A stretch of 64,000 nt of DNA, taken from assembly GCF_014898815.1 (NCBI RefSeq), contig NW_026515433.1:2812501-2876500 (forward strand). The letters run 5' to 3'. The DNA comes from Panonychus citri (lineage: Eukaryota; Arthropoda; Arachnida; Trombidiformes; Tetranychidae). Each line of letters opens with the position of its first letter. The stretch's first letter is position 1. The notes beneath the pieces were generated by a model. That model was not told the DNA's origin, ran no database searches, and was given only the letters and a program-made list of their open reading frames with translations. Below, in pieces: positions 39,637 to 51,938 of the stretch. The translations under genes and the position numbers were made by a program.

Positions 39637-40324
39637 ATTTAATTCTATTAATTAATATATTCTTCTGGAATCAAATCATCTTCCAATTAAAAGGAGATTT
39701 AAATTCACTTTTATCTCTGTAATGTTTTAAAGGAAAATTATTTATTCAAATGAATCCAAAACAACCAATGTAATCTATTAGTCCAATGATTATTTCTTAA
39801 TTTAATTGTTATACCAAAGTACATTTGGGCAATGATGAAAAAAGGTTGGTTAAATCAAATTGTAAGATCAATGGTAGTTAATGTAATTACGAAAGGGAAA
39901 CAATTAAAATCACTTACATTGATTGGGTGAATAAAACAAGGCCACAATAAAAGGGTCAGACTTTGATTCCGATTTTTGTTGAAATGGTTTACGAAGATTA
40001 GCCAAATTGATCAATTTTTACAATTAAAGATGATAAATTAATTGTTCCATTTGTAATATTATCCAAAGGTCAAGATCTCGTTTCTTCATCTTATTTTTAT
40101 CTCTTCCTCTTTCGTGGGTATTGAGCTAATCCGAGGTAATCCAAAAGCTTAATAGTCGCTTAAGCTATTGAGGAATAGGTATTTCCAAAAATCAACTAGT
40201 TACCTTAATTTGTTGATTACAGCGGATTTATGGTTCCATGACGCTGACAACGATGATAACGACACAACATCCAGAAAAACACCAATTGTTACGGTGCTAC
40301 AAACAAGGGGAAGGATTTGGACAT
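39637..40324. other. Intergenic downstream of pburs
   Basis: pburs 3' flank and AT-rich DNA, no exon recognised. It ends where homology with the inverted copy at 63857 begins. Confidence 0.4.
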
Positions 40325-40355
40325 GGAATTATAGCCAAGGGCGAATCGGGCAAAG

Positions 40356-40397
40356 TATTTAAGTGAATGTGAATTCATTTCGAAGATCAGTTCAGTT
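40356..40397 (+). promoter_or_regulatory. TATA-like box and TCAGT initiator of the Ala/Gly/Lys-rich gene
   Basis: TATTTAAG at 40356-40363 is followed ~31-36 bases later by TCAGTTCAGTT (40387-40397), which fits the arthropod initiator TCAGT. The same pair lies in the inverted copy at 63782-63822. Spacing is right for a core promoter; usage is inference. Confidence 0.55.
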
Positions 40398-40563
40398 GCA
40401 AGTGTCCAAAGAGACTAAAAGAAAATCAACAAAAGTTGTAAACAAGGAGATTAAACAACTAAATTTACCTTAATTTTTCTGTTCCAATTTAAACTGTTCA
40501 ATTGATTATTTTCCATTTGTGTTTTTCTTCAAGTGTTTAATTGATCACAAAATAAAATCAACG

Positions 40564-41559
40564 ATGAACAAACAATTGGTAATTTTGTTTTTCTAAAAGA
40601 AGAAAAAATGTTCTCTCTTTTCTGATTGGTTGACATTTTCTTTTCTTTTCTCTCCAATTATTGTGATGACCGATTGGTAATCTTTTTATTTTGTTCTTTT
40701 CTTTTTCATTAGTTGTTCGTTTTGTTTGCCACTTCTGTTCTCTTGTGTTGCCAATATGTTCGAGCCGAGGAAGAATTTGAAGACAACGAAGAATCTTTCG
40801 ATTCTGATGATACTGTTCTCGAAAGAGAGAGACGAGACATTTCCGCTGATTTAGAAGGAGCCGAATCGGGAATCGGTGGTGCCGGTGGTGCAGGTCTCGC
40901 TGGCTTCAAGAAAGGTGCCGCTGGTAGTGGTGCTGCTGGATTCAAGGCTGGAAAGGCTGGAAAAGCTGCTTATGCTGCTGGTGCCAAAGGTGCCAAAGGT
41001 GGTGCTGCCTATGGAGCTGCTGGTGCCGCTGGTGGAAAGAAAGGAGCTGCAGTGAAAAAAGGATTCGCTGCTGGTGCTTTCGGTAAGAAATTCGGAAAGA
41101 AAGGAGGATTCGTCAAAGCCGGAGGTGCAGGTTACAACAAGAAAATCGGAGTCATCAAGAAGTTCGGTGTTAGCCAAGGTAAGTTTCATTTTCTCCATTA
41201 ATTCATCAATTCATGCGATTTATTGTGGTTGTAATCAAGTCGTTGGGATGAACTGATTAATAATTGTTTCGATTGTTTTTACAGGTTTCAAATTCGGAAA
41301 GGCCGCTGGTTATGGTGCTGCTGGTGGTGCTGTTGGTGGTAAAGCAGTTAAGGCTGGTTTCGCTGGAGCTGCTGGTGCCGCTGGTTTCAAGAAAGGTGCT
41401 GCTGGTGGTAAGAAAGGATTCGCCGCTGGTGCCGCTGGATCAGCCGGTGGTAAGGCTGGTGCTGCAGGAGCTGCAGGTTTCAAGAAGGCCGCTGGAGCTG
41501 CTGGAGCAGCCGGAGTTAAGAAAGGCTTCGGAGCTGGTGGTCTTGGATTCGGTCGATAA
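40564..41559 (+). CDS. Ala/Gly/Lys-rich secreted repeat protein, copy 1
   Basis: Three exons: 40564-40578 (15 nt), 40713-41178, 41285-41559, in phase, 251 codons. MNKQLLFVLFATSVLLCC... is a signal peptide completed only by splicing. A strongly acidic stretch (EEEFEDNEESFDSDD) leads to RERR, a furin-type site. The rest is a low-complexity cationic domain built of GAAGFKKGAAG, GGKKG and AAGAAG units, ending GLGFGR. The layout fits an acidic propeptide masking a basic repeat protein. Cuticle, silk or another extracellular material is the likely role from composition, but I do not recognise a named family. Antisense frames (PAAPAAPAA, SSESS) are shadows. Confidence 0.85.
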
Positions 41560-42066
41560 ACTATCCCCCTCATTTAATCACATCGCCCTGACTATTAAGT
41601 TTCTTTTAATATTATCAACAATTTATGGTTGATCATTAATAAGGAACAAAAAAATGTTGATCAAAATCAAAATCAAACTCGAACTCAAATGAAGGTAAAA
41701 GTAATTCAAACTTTTCTTCCTTCATCATAATCATCATCATCAACCTTTAGAATTAGAATTAAGTTGAACGAGAAACAAAAAAAATGACAAAATTAGAAAA
41801 AGTTTCGCCATAAAAATATCAACAATTTAGGATCAACAGCAACAATTTAACTCTAACAATAATTCAAATCCAATAACAACAGATTCATTATTTTTGTACA
41901 TCCGCTTTCAATTGATCTGATGAATGTAAATTAATTTACTTTTTTACTTTCTAAAGTTTCATTAAATTATCTTAATCTTATTTCCATAATGATACAAATT
42001 CTTGGTTTTATTCTGTTAATCATGATAACCTTTTCCGGTTTCCCGATCCTTTCATTTCTCTCTCTC
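41560..42066. other. 3' flank of Ala/Gly/Lys-rich gene (duplicated)
   Basis: Non-coding DNA shared with 62127-62619 in the inverted copy. It likely includes the 3' UTR. Confidence 0.6.
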
Positions 42067-42190
42067 TCTCGACTCTGATGACACTTTTCTCGAAAGAGAG
42101 AGACGAGACATTTGTGCTGATTTAGAAGGAGCCGAATCGAGGATCGCTGGCTGTAAGAAAGGCGCCGCTGGTAATGGTGCTGTTGTTTGA
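42067..42190 (+). pseudogene. Fragment of a third Ala/Gly/Lys-rich gene copy
   Basis: TCTCGACTCTGATGACACTT and onward matches the start of exon 2 (from ~40797), through the RERR region, with a small deletion and a TGA soon after. It starts exactly where homology between the two full copies stops, in the (TC)n tract, and has the same orientation as copy 1. Confidence 0.85.
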
Positions 42191-42713
42191 ACACAGAATC
42201 GTCAACAAGTGATGGTTTTATTAGTTAATTAAATGTCAAAAATCTTATTCAATTGATCATAATCGATATACGAGTAAAACCATTCGGGTTTCTTGATATG
42301 AAAATTTGTTTTTTTAATCAGGAAACTGTATTATTATTATGACGACAATCAACTATTGTTAATAAATTGTTTTGGACCTTTTGTCCAAGTCCTTTTACAT
42401 TAACATGGACTCGAATTGAATCAGAAATCACTTCGAAATCTTTATCTTCATCTCTATCATCCTTATCTTCATTTTTGTCTCTCTATCCTCTTGAAATCTT
42501 ACCTTTCATTTGAAACTTTCATTTAAAACTCCATATCAATGTTTAAGATCCTTAGGTTCACTCATCTCCCTCTCATCACTTATCATCATTTCTCTTGGTG
42601 AATTGTGTCTCTCGTCATCATCAGCTGCCTGCCAATTATCATGGTGATGTCTTTGTAATCATAATCAAAATCATTTTTGTTGATTCAATTTTAAATTTAT
42701 CTCCAAGCATTTA
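42191..42713. other. Intergenic before tandem repeat
   Basis: AT-rich DNA with a CATCTT/TATC-rich patch near 42440-42490. No gene is seen. Confidence 0.4.
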
Positions 42714-44145
42714 CAGGGCATTTCACCAAGTTTCCAACAAGTTTTTCTTGAATAACTTTTTTGTTTTTGAGTGTTCAGACCCCAGACTCGAGTTATGGTA
42801 GTTTGGGCCATACTCAATTGTCATATTAAAATATCAAGGTCATTCCGGTCATTCTGTTAGGATACGGTTTCAAGGTCATTCGGTGGTCACAATCGAATTA
42901 ACTCGCAATCACAATCGCCCGGTCAACAAGTGCTTCACGGGCACGTCCACATGTGTTTACATAATTTCGATAAACCATAAAGGTCAGATATGGGTAAAAT
43001 CTCTATTCCCACCATCCAAAGAAGTCAGAAATGCTGGAAAATGACTCAATATCAATTGGATTGATCACACGTCGTCCCTTTGACCGTCTAAATATGTCCT
43101 GAACTAGATTATATTGTAAAGTATTCAGACGAAACAGCACCTGATTCTGAGGATGAATACAGGCATTTCACCAAGTTTCCAACAAGTTTTCTTGAATAAC
43201 TTTTTGTTTTGAGTGTTCAGACCCCAGACTCGAGTTATGGTAGTTTGGGCCATACCATTGTCATATTAAAATATCAAGGTCATTCCGGTCATTCTGTTAG
43301 ATACGGTTTCAAGGTCATTCGGTGGTCACAATCGAATTAACTCGCAATCACAATCGCCCGGTCAACAAGTGCTTCACGGGCACGTCCACATGTGTTTACA
43401 TAATTTCGATAAACCATAAAGGTCAGATATGGGTAAAATCTCTATTCCCACCATCCAAAGAAGTCAGAAATGCTGGAAAATGACTCAATATCAATTGGAT
43501 TGATCACACGTCGTCCCTTTGACCGTTTAAATATGTCCTGAACTAGATTATATTGTAAAGTATTCAGACGAAACAGCACCTGATTCTGAGGATGAATACA
43601 GGCATTTCACCAAGTTTACAACAAGTTTTCTTGAATAACTTTTTGTTTTGAGTGTTCAGACCCCAGACTCGAGTTATGGTAGTTTGGGCCATACCATTGT
43701 CATATTAAAATATCAAGGTCATTCCGGTCATTCTGTTAGGATACGGTTTCAAGGTCATTCGGTGGTCACAATCGAATTAACTCGCAATCACAATCGCCCG
43801 GTCAACAAGTGCTTCACGGGCACGTCCACATGTGTTTACATAATTTCGATAAACCATAAAGGTCAGATATGGGTAAAATCTCTATTCCCACCATCCAAAG
43901 AAGTCAGAAATGCTGGAAAATGACTCAATATCAATTGGATTGATCACACGTCGTCCCTTTGACCGTTTAAATATGTCCTGAACTAGATTATATTGTAAAG
44001 TATTCAGACGAAACAGCACCTGATTCTGAGGATGAATACAGGGCATTTCACCAAGTTTACAACAAGTTTTTTCTCGAATAACTTTTTTGTTTTGAGTGTT
44101 GAGACTCAAAGGTCATTTGATGGTCACAATCGAATTAACTCATCA
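42714..44145 (+). repeat. Tandem repeat, ~440-bp unit, ~3.2 copies
   Basis: Units begin with CAGG(G)CATTTCACCAAG at 42714, 43160, 43599 and 44039 (spacings 446, 439, 440). The last is partial: it follows the first ~70 bases, skips most of the unit, and ends with a related GGTCACAATCGAATTAACTC near 44120-44139. Units differ by only a few bases and small indels. GC content is higher than the flanks. Frames inside are short and none resembles a known protein. Confidence 0.95.
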
Positions 44146-44741
44146 ATCATTAGGCTTCATACGAGTTTACAACTTTTGGACATTTTTAGTTGCATAGATA
44201 TAGCGTTCATATATCGTTCTCGATCCATTTGGCAGAGAAGGAACACATTTTAAATTTGCCGCTTTTCTTCTAGAAAGAAAAGAAGACAAAAAGAAAGAGA
44301 AAATCATTTTTTCCTTTTCCATCACCAACAAGTGTCTCCATCTTTTCACTCATAAAGAAACTTACGAGAAGTTAAAGTTATTTAATTTTCAATATTCTTT
44401 AAGTAGTTTTTCAATCATTAATCAAATGATTAATTCTTAATTGACATGAGTGATTAATTTAATTCTCCGATAATTAGTTGTTGTGTTTACTTTGTGACAT
44501 CTTTATGAGAATTTAATCTATTTTGTTTAACGAATTGTTATCCTGTTTTATTTTCTTTTTTCTGTTGTTTGTATTTATTGGAAAGATGAGAAAATCCCAT
44601 TGATTCACTTGTTATGAGTCAATAAGAAGTTTTTGATTATGATTATTTGATTGTGATAATTTTATTACTAGTTTTCTACTAATTAACTATCTAATTTATT
44701 GATTGTTTCTAATCTCCAATTCATTCTTATCTACTCACATC
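44146..44741. other. Intergenic upstream of ERdj5
   Basis: AT-rich with a purine run near 44270-44310. It likely contains the ERdj5 promoter; no clear box is identified. Confidence 0.4.
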
Positions 44742-47700
44742 ATGATGCTCTTTAATCTTAGTCAGCTTTTCAGCTGTTACTCCACAGTGAAAGGGTTCAC
44801 TCTTGTTGATAGAATTTCTAATTTTAAATTGTTTTTTCTAATTCTACTTCTTATTGTTGATCAATTTACTGTTCATTCTGCTGATGAAGATTACTACCAA
44901 TTACTTGGAATAACAAAAAGTGCCGATAATCGAGAGATTCGTAAAGCTTTTAAGAAATTAGCTCTTATTCACCATCCTGATAAGAACAAAGTAAAGAGAA
45001 AATTTTTTCATTCTATTCTTACATTGAATTATTCTTATTACTCTTAATGGTTGTTTATCTTTTTATTTACATGGAAATGATTATTTAATATTCTTTTCTC
45101 TTACTTCCAGGATGATCCAAAGGCAAATGAGCTTTTCGTGAAGATCAATCGAGCTTATGAAGTTCTAAAGGATGAAGAGACTCGCAAAAAGTATGATCTT
45201 CACGGTGAAGATGGATTGAAAGAAGACTTTGAAAGAGGAAACTCTTGGCACTCATGGAACTATTATGAAGAAAGTTTCGGCATCTATGATGATGATCCAC
45301 AAATTTTGACTCTCAGCCGTTTAGAATTCGAGAGATCGGTTACCAATTCGCCATTTCTATGGTTCATTAATTTCTATTCACCTCAATGCTCTCATTGTCA
45401 CACTATTGCACCAGAATGGAGATCAATGGCAAGAGAACTTGAAAATGTCATTCGTATTGGTGCTGTTAATTGCGAAGAAGACTGGATTCTTTGTCGAGAA
45501 CAACGAATTCAAGGTTTCCCATCTCTGATCCTTTACCCAGAGGTAAAAAGTGATCTCCTTATATTCATCATCGCCTTCAAACTAATTCATTTTCATTTAT
45601 TACAGAAAAAAGTCTACAATGGAAAGCGAACCTCAGATGCATTTGTTGAATTCGTTCTCTCTCATTTACCCAATAAAGTTACCAAGTTCACTGAGGACCT
45701 ATTAACCTCTAGCGACGATTCTAAGGATAGCTACTGGTTAATATCATTCTGCTTCGACAAATCAGGTAAAATCATGATGAAATCGCTCTTTCTCATAAAA
45801 AAATGCCAAACTAATTCTCCAATTGTAATCTCTCTTTCTCTCTCACTAGATTGTCAATTTGAAGATACTTTGATGAAACTTGCCATAGCTCTAGATGGAT
45901 TAGCTAAAATATCTGAAATCAATTGTGATAAAAACTCAGAACTTTGTCAGAAATTCAAAGTAACTGAAAAATCTATCCGATTGTACAAAAGTATCTCAGA
46001 TTTAAGTGACCACAAAGAGATTCCATACTCCCAAGATGCTAAGGACATAACATCATCTGTTTTAAATCAACTACCAGGACTTGAAAAGCTTAACTCAAAA
46101 CAATTTAAATCATCAATTCCAGAAGCAAATTCTGACATTAAATCTCATTGGGTTATTTTATTCAGCAAAGGTCCGATTGAAAATGATGATTCAATCAGCA
46201 AAGAATTGAAGAGATTACCAGCACTTTTAAAAGATGTAAAAACAGGCCATGTTGATTGTTTAACGGAAAATAGTTTATGTACCGAGTATCCACTTAGCAC
46301 TTATCCCAATTTCCTTATATTTCGTGATAAAGTCTCTTATGAAGCATATCATGGTTAGTTAATTTTCCTCTTTCTCCCATTGGTATTGATAATAATCTCT
46401 GTTTATCTCCACAATTTCAGGTCGGATTTCGGCTCATGATGTTGCTACATTTGCCTTGGAGAGTTTACCAAGTCGCCTTAATGCCCTTTCGCCAGAAAGA
46501 TTTGAACACGAAATTGCAAATTCTAATCAACCCTGGTTAGTTGATTTCTATGCTCCGGTAAGATCATCACTCGATTTTTGATCAAATATCAATTTCTAAT
46601 TTTGTCTCTACTCTCACATTTTTAGTGGTGTCCACCCTGCATGGCCTTTATGCCAGAAGTAAGAAAGACAAGTCGTAATGTTGGAGATATAATTAACTTT
46701 GGAACCATTGATTGTTCCGTTCACTCAACACTCTGTCGAAAGGTTAGTTGAATTGTTCAATTTTACCCCTGTTAAAGTAATTAGAATGATAATAATTCTG
46801 ATCTATTTCCATTTCAGTACAATATCCGATCTTATCCAACGCTAATTCTTTACAATAAAACTCAACCAAATCAATTTTTTGGTGCTCATAAATCAGCTGA
46901 TTTAATTGAATTCATTCAAGTAAGTTTTTCGTCTAAATTTAAATTCACCACAAATTAGTCTAATCAGCTTTATACTAATTAAATTTTCTTTTTATCTTTA
47001 GGATACTCTTAATCCTCCAGTTGAAAGTTTAACTAGTACAAATTTCGAGGAAAAAGTAATTAATCGAGATCAAGATACAATTTATTTGATCGATTTCTTT
47101 GCTCCATGGTGTCGTCCTTGTCAAGAATTTGCACCAAGCTGGAGGAAAATTGCCAAATTAATGAAATCTGAGAAAAATGTAAAAGTTGCCGACGTTAATT
47201 GTCAAGACAATTTAGATCTATGTTCATCTCATGGAGTAAAAACTTATCCAATGATTAGATTATATCCCTCAAAAAGAGACTCAAGATTCAAGGAACCCTT
47301 TTTGTAAGTCAATCATTTGTACTTATCTCATAATTAGTAGCAATTAATTGATTGTTTAATTTATTCTAGTGCTTTCAATGGTTACAATCGAGATGTACAA
47401 TCAGTTCGCACTTGGATCTACTATTATATACCGACTGTAGTTCGTAATATCGACTCGCCAATTTTATTTGAAAAACTGTTGAACTCTAAATATCCATACC
47501 TGGTTGATTATTATGCTCCTTGGTGTGGACATTGTCAAACATTTGCTCCTGATTATGAAATTGTTTCAAAGGTGAAAATAAATCAGTTGATCGAGTTTCT
47601 CATTTTTACTAATTGTTTGTTTTCTCAAATAGAAATTGAAAGATGAAGGAATCAAATCAGCAAAGATTAATTGTCAAGACAATGAGCTATTATGTAGTCG

Positions 47701-47939
47701 GGCCAATGTAAGAGCTTATCCAACCTTGAGATTTTACCCTGGGGCTGTTGACGGTGATGCTCAGGGCCCACATGGAATCGATATTGACACTTATCATATT
47801 GATTCAATTATATCGATGGTTAAACAACATGTTAAGCACAAAAATGTGAGTTAATTGTTTCTCATCGTATTTGATTTCGTATGTTAATTGTATTTAATTT
47901 TTTACTCTTTTCTCCCAATAGATCAAGGATGAGTTATAA
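44742..47939 (+). CDS. DNAJC10: ERdj5, ER DnaJ/thioredoxin reductase
   Basis: ER co-chaperone that reduces disulfides of misfolded proteins for ER-associated degradation, working with BiP. Eleven exons: 44742-44990, 45111-45542, 45606-45765, 45850-46353, 46421-46557, 46626-46742, 46818-46919, 47002-47303, 47370-47571, 47633-47845, 47922-47939; 811 codons (human 793). Order: signal segment (FKLFFLILLLIVDQF), J domain with HPD (HHPDKN), then thioredoxin-like domains with active sites CSHC, CPPC, CRPC and CGHC, with non-catalytic thioredoxin-fold regions between the first two. The protein ends IKDEL; the 18-nt last exon supplies the whole KDEL retrieval signal. Start: ATG at 44742 or the adjacent 44745. 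Confidence 0.96.
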
Positions 47940-48778
47940 TAAATCAATCGATAAATTATCAACTAATTGAAAGTTTTTTTTAATAATCTCTCTGTGATTT
48001 GTCCAGTCTTAATTGTCTGAATTCATGATTTGGTAATTAACTAATTTGTTTATGTTACCTCATCAATCAACTATCATTTTAATACATTAATTTTTATTGT
48101 CCTGTCTTGGTGAATAGTCAAATAATTAATCCAGTTAATTATGTAATGTATTTTACTTAATCAATCAAAATTAAATTAACACTCATTTTCAAAATTACGA
48201 GATTATAAAATTGTAAATTAATCTGCTTCCGAGTTTAATCAATACAACTGATTGAATTAATCTCAATTATGGTAAATTGTTCACTAATTTGAATGATGAT
48301 TAAAAAATTTTGTTCTCGTTTCAATTTTTTACTTTTAATCAGTTACCATAATTAGTAAATTGCTCTTGTTGACTTTCAAATACACAGAAAACACAATTAA
48401 TATTTAAAATTAGGTTGATGTATTTTCCCTTGATGGTTGAACCTTTTAATTGTTGATTAACAGCAACATAATTAATTGTTGAAAATTGATTCAGTATAAA
48501 TAGAAAACAAAAAAAAACAGATCCATATTATTTACACAATTAGTTAATTATCATACACGGGGTTGTAAATGATTTACACAATTAGACCATAAATATGATT
48601 AAATTGGTGATTAAAGTGAAACAATTTGTAAGTAGACATTGATAATCCAATTGATGTGATAATAGTAATTAGTTAATCAAATGATTGTTGAGTCTCAAAG
48701 TTTCACAAAATGAGAAATATTGATGAATAAATCATAAATTGATTTTCGATTAAATTAATCAATCACTGGAAAACACAA
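47940..48778. other. Intergenic between convergent ERdj5 and small membrane protein
   Basis: AT-rich 3' flanks. No exon or known element is seen. Confidence 0.4.
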
Positions 48779-49284
48779 TTAGCACAAATTGATCGCTGGT
48801 CTCGCCTCGATCATGTTACGAGCACAAAGCGACGGAAATTGAGAAACTTTGAACAAAAAGTCAGTAACGCGATTGAATTTTTCGCAAAAAGCACTGATCG
48901 GTGAAAGGAGGATATAAAGTTCACAAGCGGCCAAGGCGACGGGAAAAGCGATACAACAAAGGACACCGAGCCAGAAAAAGGTCCAAATACATTGGGTCAA
49001 AGGTGAGGATTGAAGACCCGCCGGCGAAGAGCCTGAAATCGAAGCGCCCGAGGACTGATTCGGATGCTGAGGTTGGAATGGATTCCCTCGACTATCGTAA
49101 AGAACTGGATTAGATCCACTTCGAGCACCAAGAGATGAATCAGGATGTCTGATGATTTAAGAAATTAACAGATTAACAATCAGTTGACAATCAATGATCT
49201 CCAATGACGAGGCAACAAGTGGTTCGAGAGTTGAACTTACCTGGACGCTGAAGCCTCCAGAAAAAATGGAGCAAGTCTCCACAT
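48779..49284 (-). CDS. Small membrane protein, unknown
   Basis: Two exons, 49241-49284 and 48779-49148, phase 2 junction with GT-AG, 137 codons. The N-terminal half is polar and Ser/Gly/Pro/Gln-rich (RSGSNPVLYDSRGNPFQPQH). A long hydrophobic segment follows (FFWLGVLCCIAFPVALAACE and on to LLSPISAF), rich in cysteine, then a conserved-looking tail (FLFKVSQFPSLCARNMIEAR). The single long hydrophobic stretch could be one TM helix or a re-entrant hairpin. There is no signal peptide. GC content is higher than the surroundings, typical of a constrained exon. I do not recognise the family. Confidence 0.75.
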
Positions 49285-51938
49285 CTTTTGATTGTTATTT
49301 CGTAATCAACAACAATTAAATCACTTTCCTTTTCTCATTCACAAACCATTGTGATTCTAAACACTATCAATTGATTCATTAGAGGAAAAAATTTCTTTTT
49401 GTTACAAAGGAAGATGAAAGAAAGTGAATAGTTTTTTTGGCTCACATTGAAGTGATAATGATGATGATAAAGTTGATGATGAAGATGAGGATGAGGATGG
49501 AGATGGAGATGATCAATTTTAAAAAGAGAAAGTGAGAGAGAGGATGAAAGAAGAGGATGAAAACTACCGAGTAAATAGCAAGAATCAACTGACGGAGTTT
49601 TTGGTTGTCAGGAAAAGAGGAGAAAATTTTTCTCTCTCTTCATCTTCCTCTCATCATCCATAGTGTGAATCTCTGTTGCATCTTTTCATCATCCTCATCT
49701 TCCTGAGGTTGTCTTCTCACTCCAATAAAACATCAAGTAAACAACAATAATGAATAGACAATTGTGACAATGTTTTACTTGTCAAAACGATGACAAAACA
49801 ATTTTCATCTTCTCGATTATGAATAACATTGAACATCATCAAGTAATTTATTCATTCAACTTGTTCATTATCGTAACAATTTGATTGAAACCCGAATCCT
49901 TAGTAGTTAAATTGTGTTACCCTGGTGATACAATTTACCTCTTCCATGTATTAATACATATGAATACTTACATTTCCTATGCAATTAGATTTGATTATTT
50001 TCCTCGTTCCATTTCAATTTCAATTACCCAAAGTAAACTAAACATTAAAATTAATATTTTTTCATTTCAATTTTTCTACAGGTAAATGATTAACTTTATT
50101 CTTTGCTCTTGATTCTGATTGTCTTTTTGTTATTCATCAAATTTTCATGGAAATAGAAATCAATTTCAAGATAGAATTGATATTCATGAAATTGAATTGT
50201 TATCAAGAGAAAAAGAAGCAAAAATTGTTCTTTATGTAGAAATTATTATTCTGATCTTTACATGGATTCAATTTCTCAGGTAAATCCAATGGAATCACAG
50301 GAGAATAGTAAATTTATATTGACAGGGGAAGAAGATGAGAAGATGAGAGGAGGATGAAATAAAGTAGGAATAAAGATGATAAACAAAGTGGAAGAAGATT
50401 TGAAAATATTGAGAGAGAGAGATGATAAAAGGGAGGGGATGATGAAGACACGACGATGAGCTTGAATAAATCAAGAGAATGAATAATTTTAGACATTCAG
50501 GTTGATCGAAGTGTGAAAGATACGAAGACAAGAAGCAGAGGAAAGTACATATCGAGAATTTAAGAGATTAGAAAGATGAGGATAATGAAGAAGATGAAGA
50601 TGAAGAGGGAGAGAGGGAGATGTTGAATATTCGACGATAATATTTAACACTAATCGAATTCATTTGATTCATTCAAGTTTATCCAGGAAGTTTTTCTCTC
50701 GCATAACTTTTACTTCTTACGTTTTGTTCACCTTTATTTCGCTGTCTATCTCTCATTTCCTTCATTTCACTTATCTTCCTCATCTTTTTATCTTCATCTG
50801 TAAAAACTCTCACCGTCTCTCTCGTAAAAATATATATTCAACAATTAGGTTGGCAAGAAACTCCATGGGAGAGTTACATTCAATGATTTTAACTCTCATC
50901 ACTTAACATAATCTGTGTAAAGTTTACAATCAACTTTGTGCCAAGAAAATTTAATCTATCAAAAATGGAGAAACTGAACAACATGAAAACTTTTTACAAA
51001 GAGGAATAAGAAAGAAATGAGAGAGAGAGAGAGAGATGAAGATAAAAGTTCTGAGCATCCTCGTGTTCGAGTGTATTAGTTGGTTGTAAATTAGATTTGA
51101 GTTTGTTGTTGAAAACACAAAATTGCGAGTTTAAAAGTCTGAAGAACATTGAAATTGGAGGATGGAAGATGAAGATGAAGATGAGGATGAGGATAAAAAA
51201 AAGGAAAGATAAATAAGTGATGAGCTCGTTTAAAAAGATGAAGGCAAAATGGTGCATCTTTTTTTCTGGCAAACATTTCAATTCGTTTAAACAAAATTTC
51301 ATAACATTTTTAACATTTTTCAAATCATTATTTTTCACTATCTCTTCATCATCTTCATCCTCATCTCTTTAAATTTCAGCTTTATCATCATTTTCATCGT
51401 CTCCCTGTACTTTAACCATGTCTTGTATTGTTTTAATCTTTCTGGGCCATTGAGTTGGCAAACGATTTCCTGTAGTAATCAACATGATTTTCCTTTGGAA
51501 CAATTAAATTAAATGTTTCTCTTCTCGTTCCATTGGAGTTTTTTTTTCTTCTCTCCTTCTTTTTCCATAGACAAAGATGACTTGATTACGATGGTTCATT
51601 TTCCTTTGGCACCAATTTTTCATTTATTTTACACTCTTCTCGATTGATGGAGATGTCATTTTTGTGTTGGTACTCTAATTGTAATCTATTGAAAGTCCAC
51701 GAAAAAATAGCTTCACAATTAGTTGAACATTCGTCGTCTATAATAATATCAATATATTAATACATTCTTTCACTTATCATGTATCCATGTCATCCATTGA
51801 TTGATGAGAGGGTTTAACAGTTGAAGCAAAATCATTTCTCACAGAATTACAATTAATTTTCCAATAGGAACTATTAGTTGAGTCTAAGAATATTTGTAAA
51901 TATCAATAATTGGAAAAGATTTCGAGTTGATTTAAATT
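49285..51938. other. Intergenic, purine-rich, low complexity
   Basis: Lies between the starts of the small membrane protein and the 3' end of the retinol dehydrogenase. It holds (GATGAG)n/(GAGA)n tracts near 49460-49515, 50325-50450, 50545-50630 and 51005-51200. Short reading frames here follow the simple repeats. No gene is supported. Confidence 0.45.
51165..51196 (+). repeat. (GATGAA/GATGAG)n microsatellite
   Basis: GATGAAGATGAAGATGAGGA run. Confidence 0.8.

Larger units (their letters stand above)
40325..42066 (+). repeat. Inverted duplication, left arm (Ala/Gly/Lys-rich gene unit)
   Basis: The block from CATGGAATTATAGCC (40323-40337) through the gene and ~500 bases of 3' flank matches the reverse complement of ~62127-63858. 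The 3' border falls in a (TC)n tract. Coding exons look identical at the protein level in both arms, and only small differences are seen in the introns. Confidence 0.92.

Noticed and set aside
40168..40362. 64-codon frame before the Ala/Gly/Lys-rich gene
   Set aside because: It crosses the duplication border and the predicted TATA-like box, and has no homologue I recognise.
41310..41573. Pro/Ala-rich and Ser-rich antisense frames over the Ala/Gly/Lys-rich gene (also 40709-41198 and 62606-63468)
   Set aside because: They are shadows of the repetitive sense exons; the sense strand has signal peptide, splice sites and promoter.
43648..44109. Frames on both strands within the 440-bp repeat
   Set aside because: They repeat with each unit, are short, overlap on opposite strands and match no family I know. 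Kept as a repeat only.
42714..44145. CRISPR-like array
   Set aside because: The unit is ~440 bp with no alternating short repeat and spacer, and the genome is eukaryotic.
50664..50906. 80-codon frame in the purine-rich intergenic region
   Set aside because: Hydrophobic low-complexity translation, no homology, and no supporting signals.
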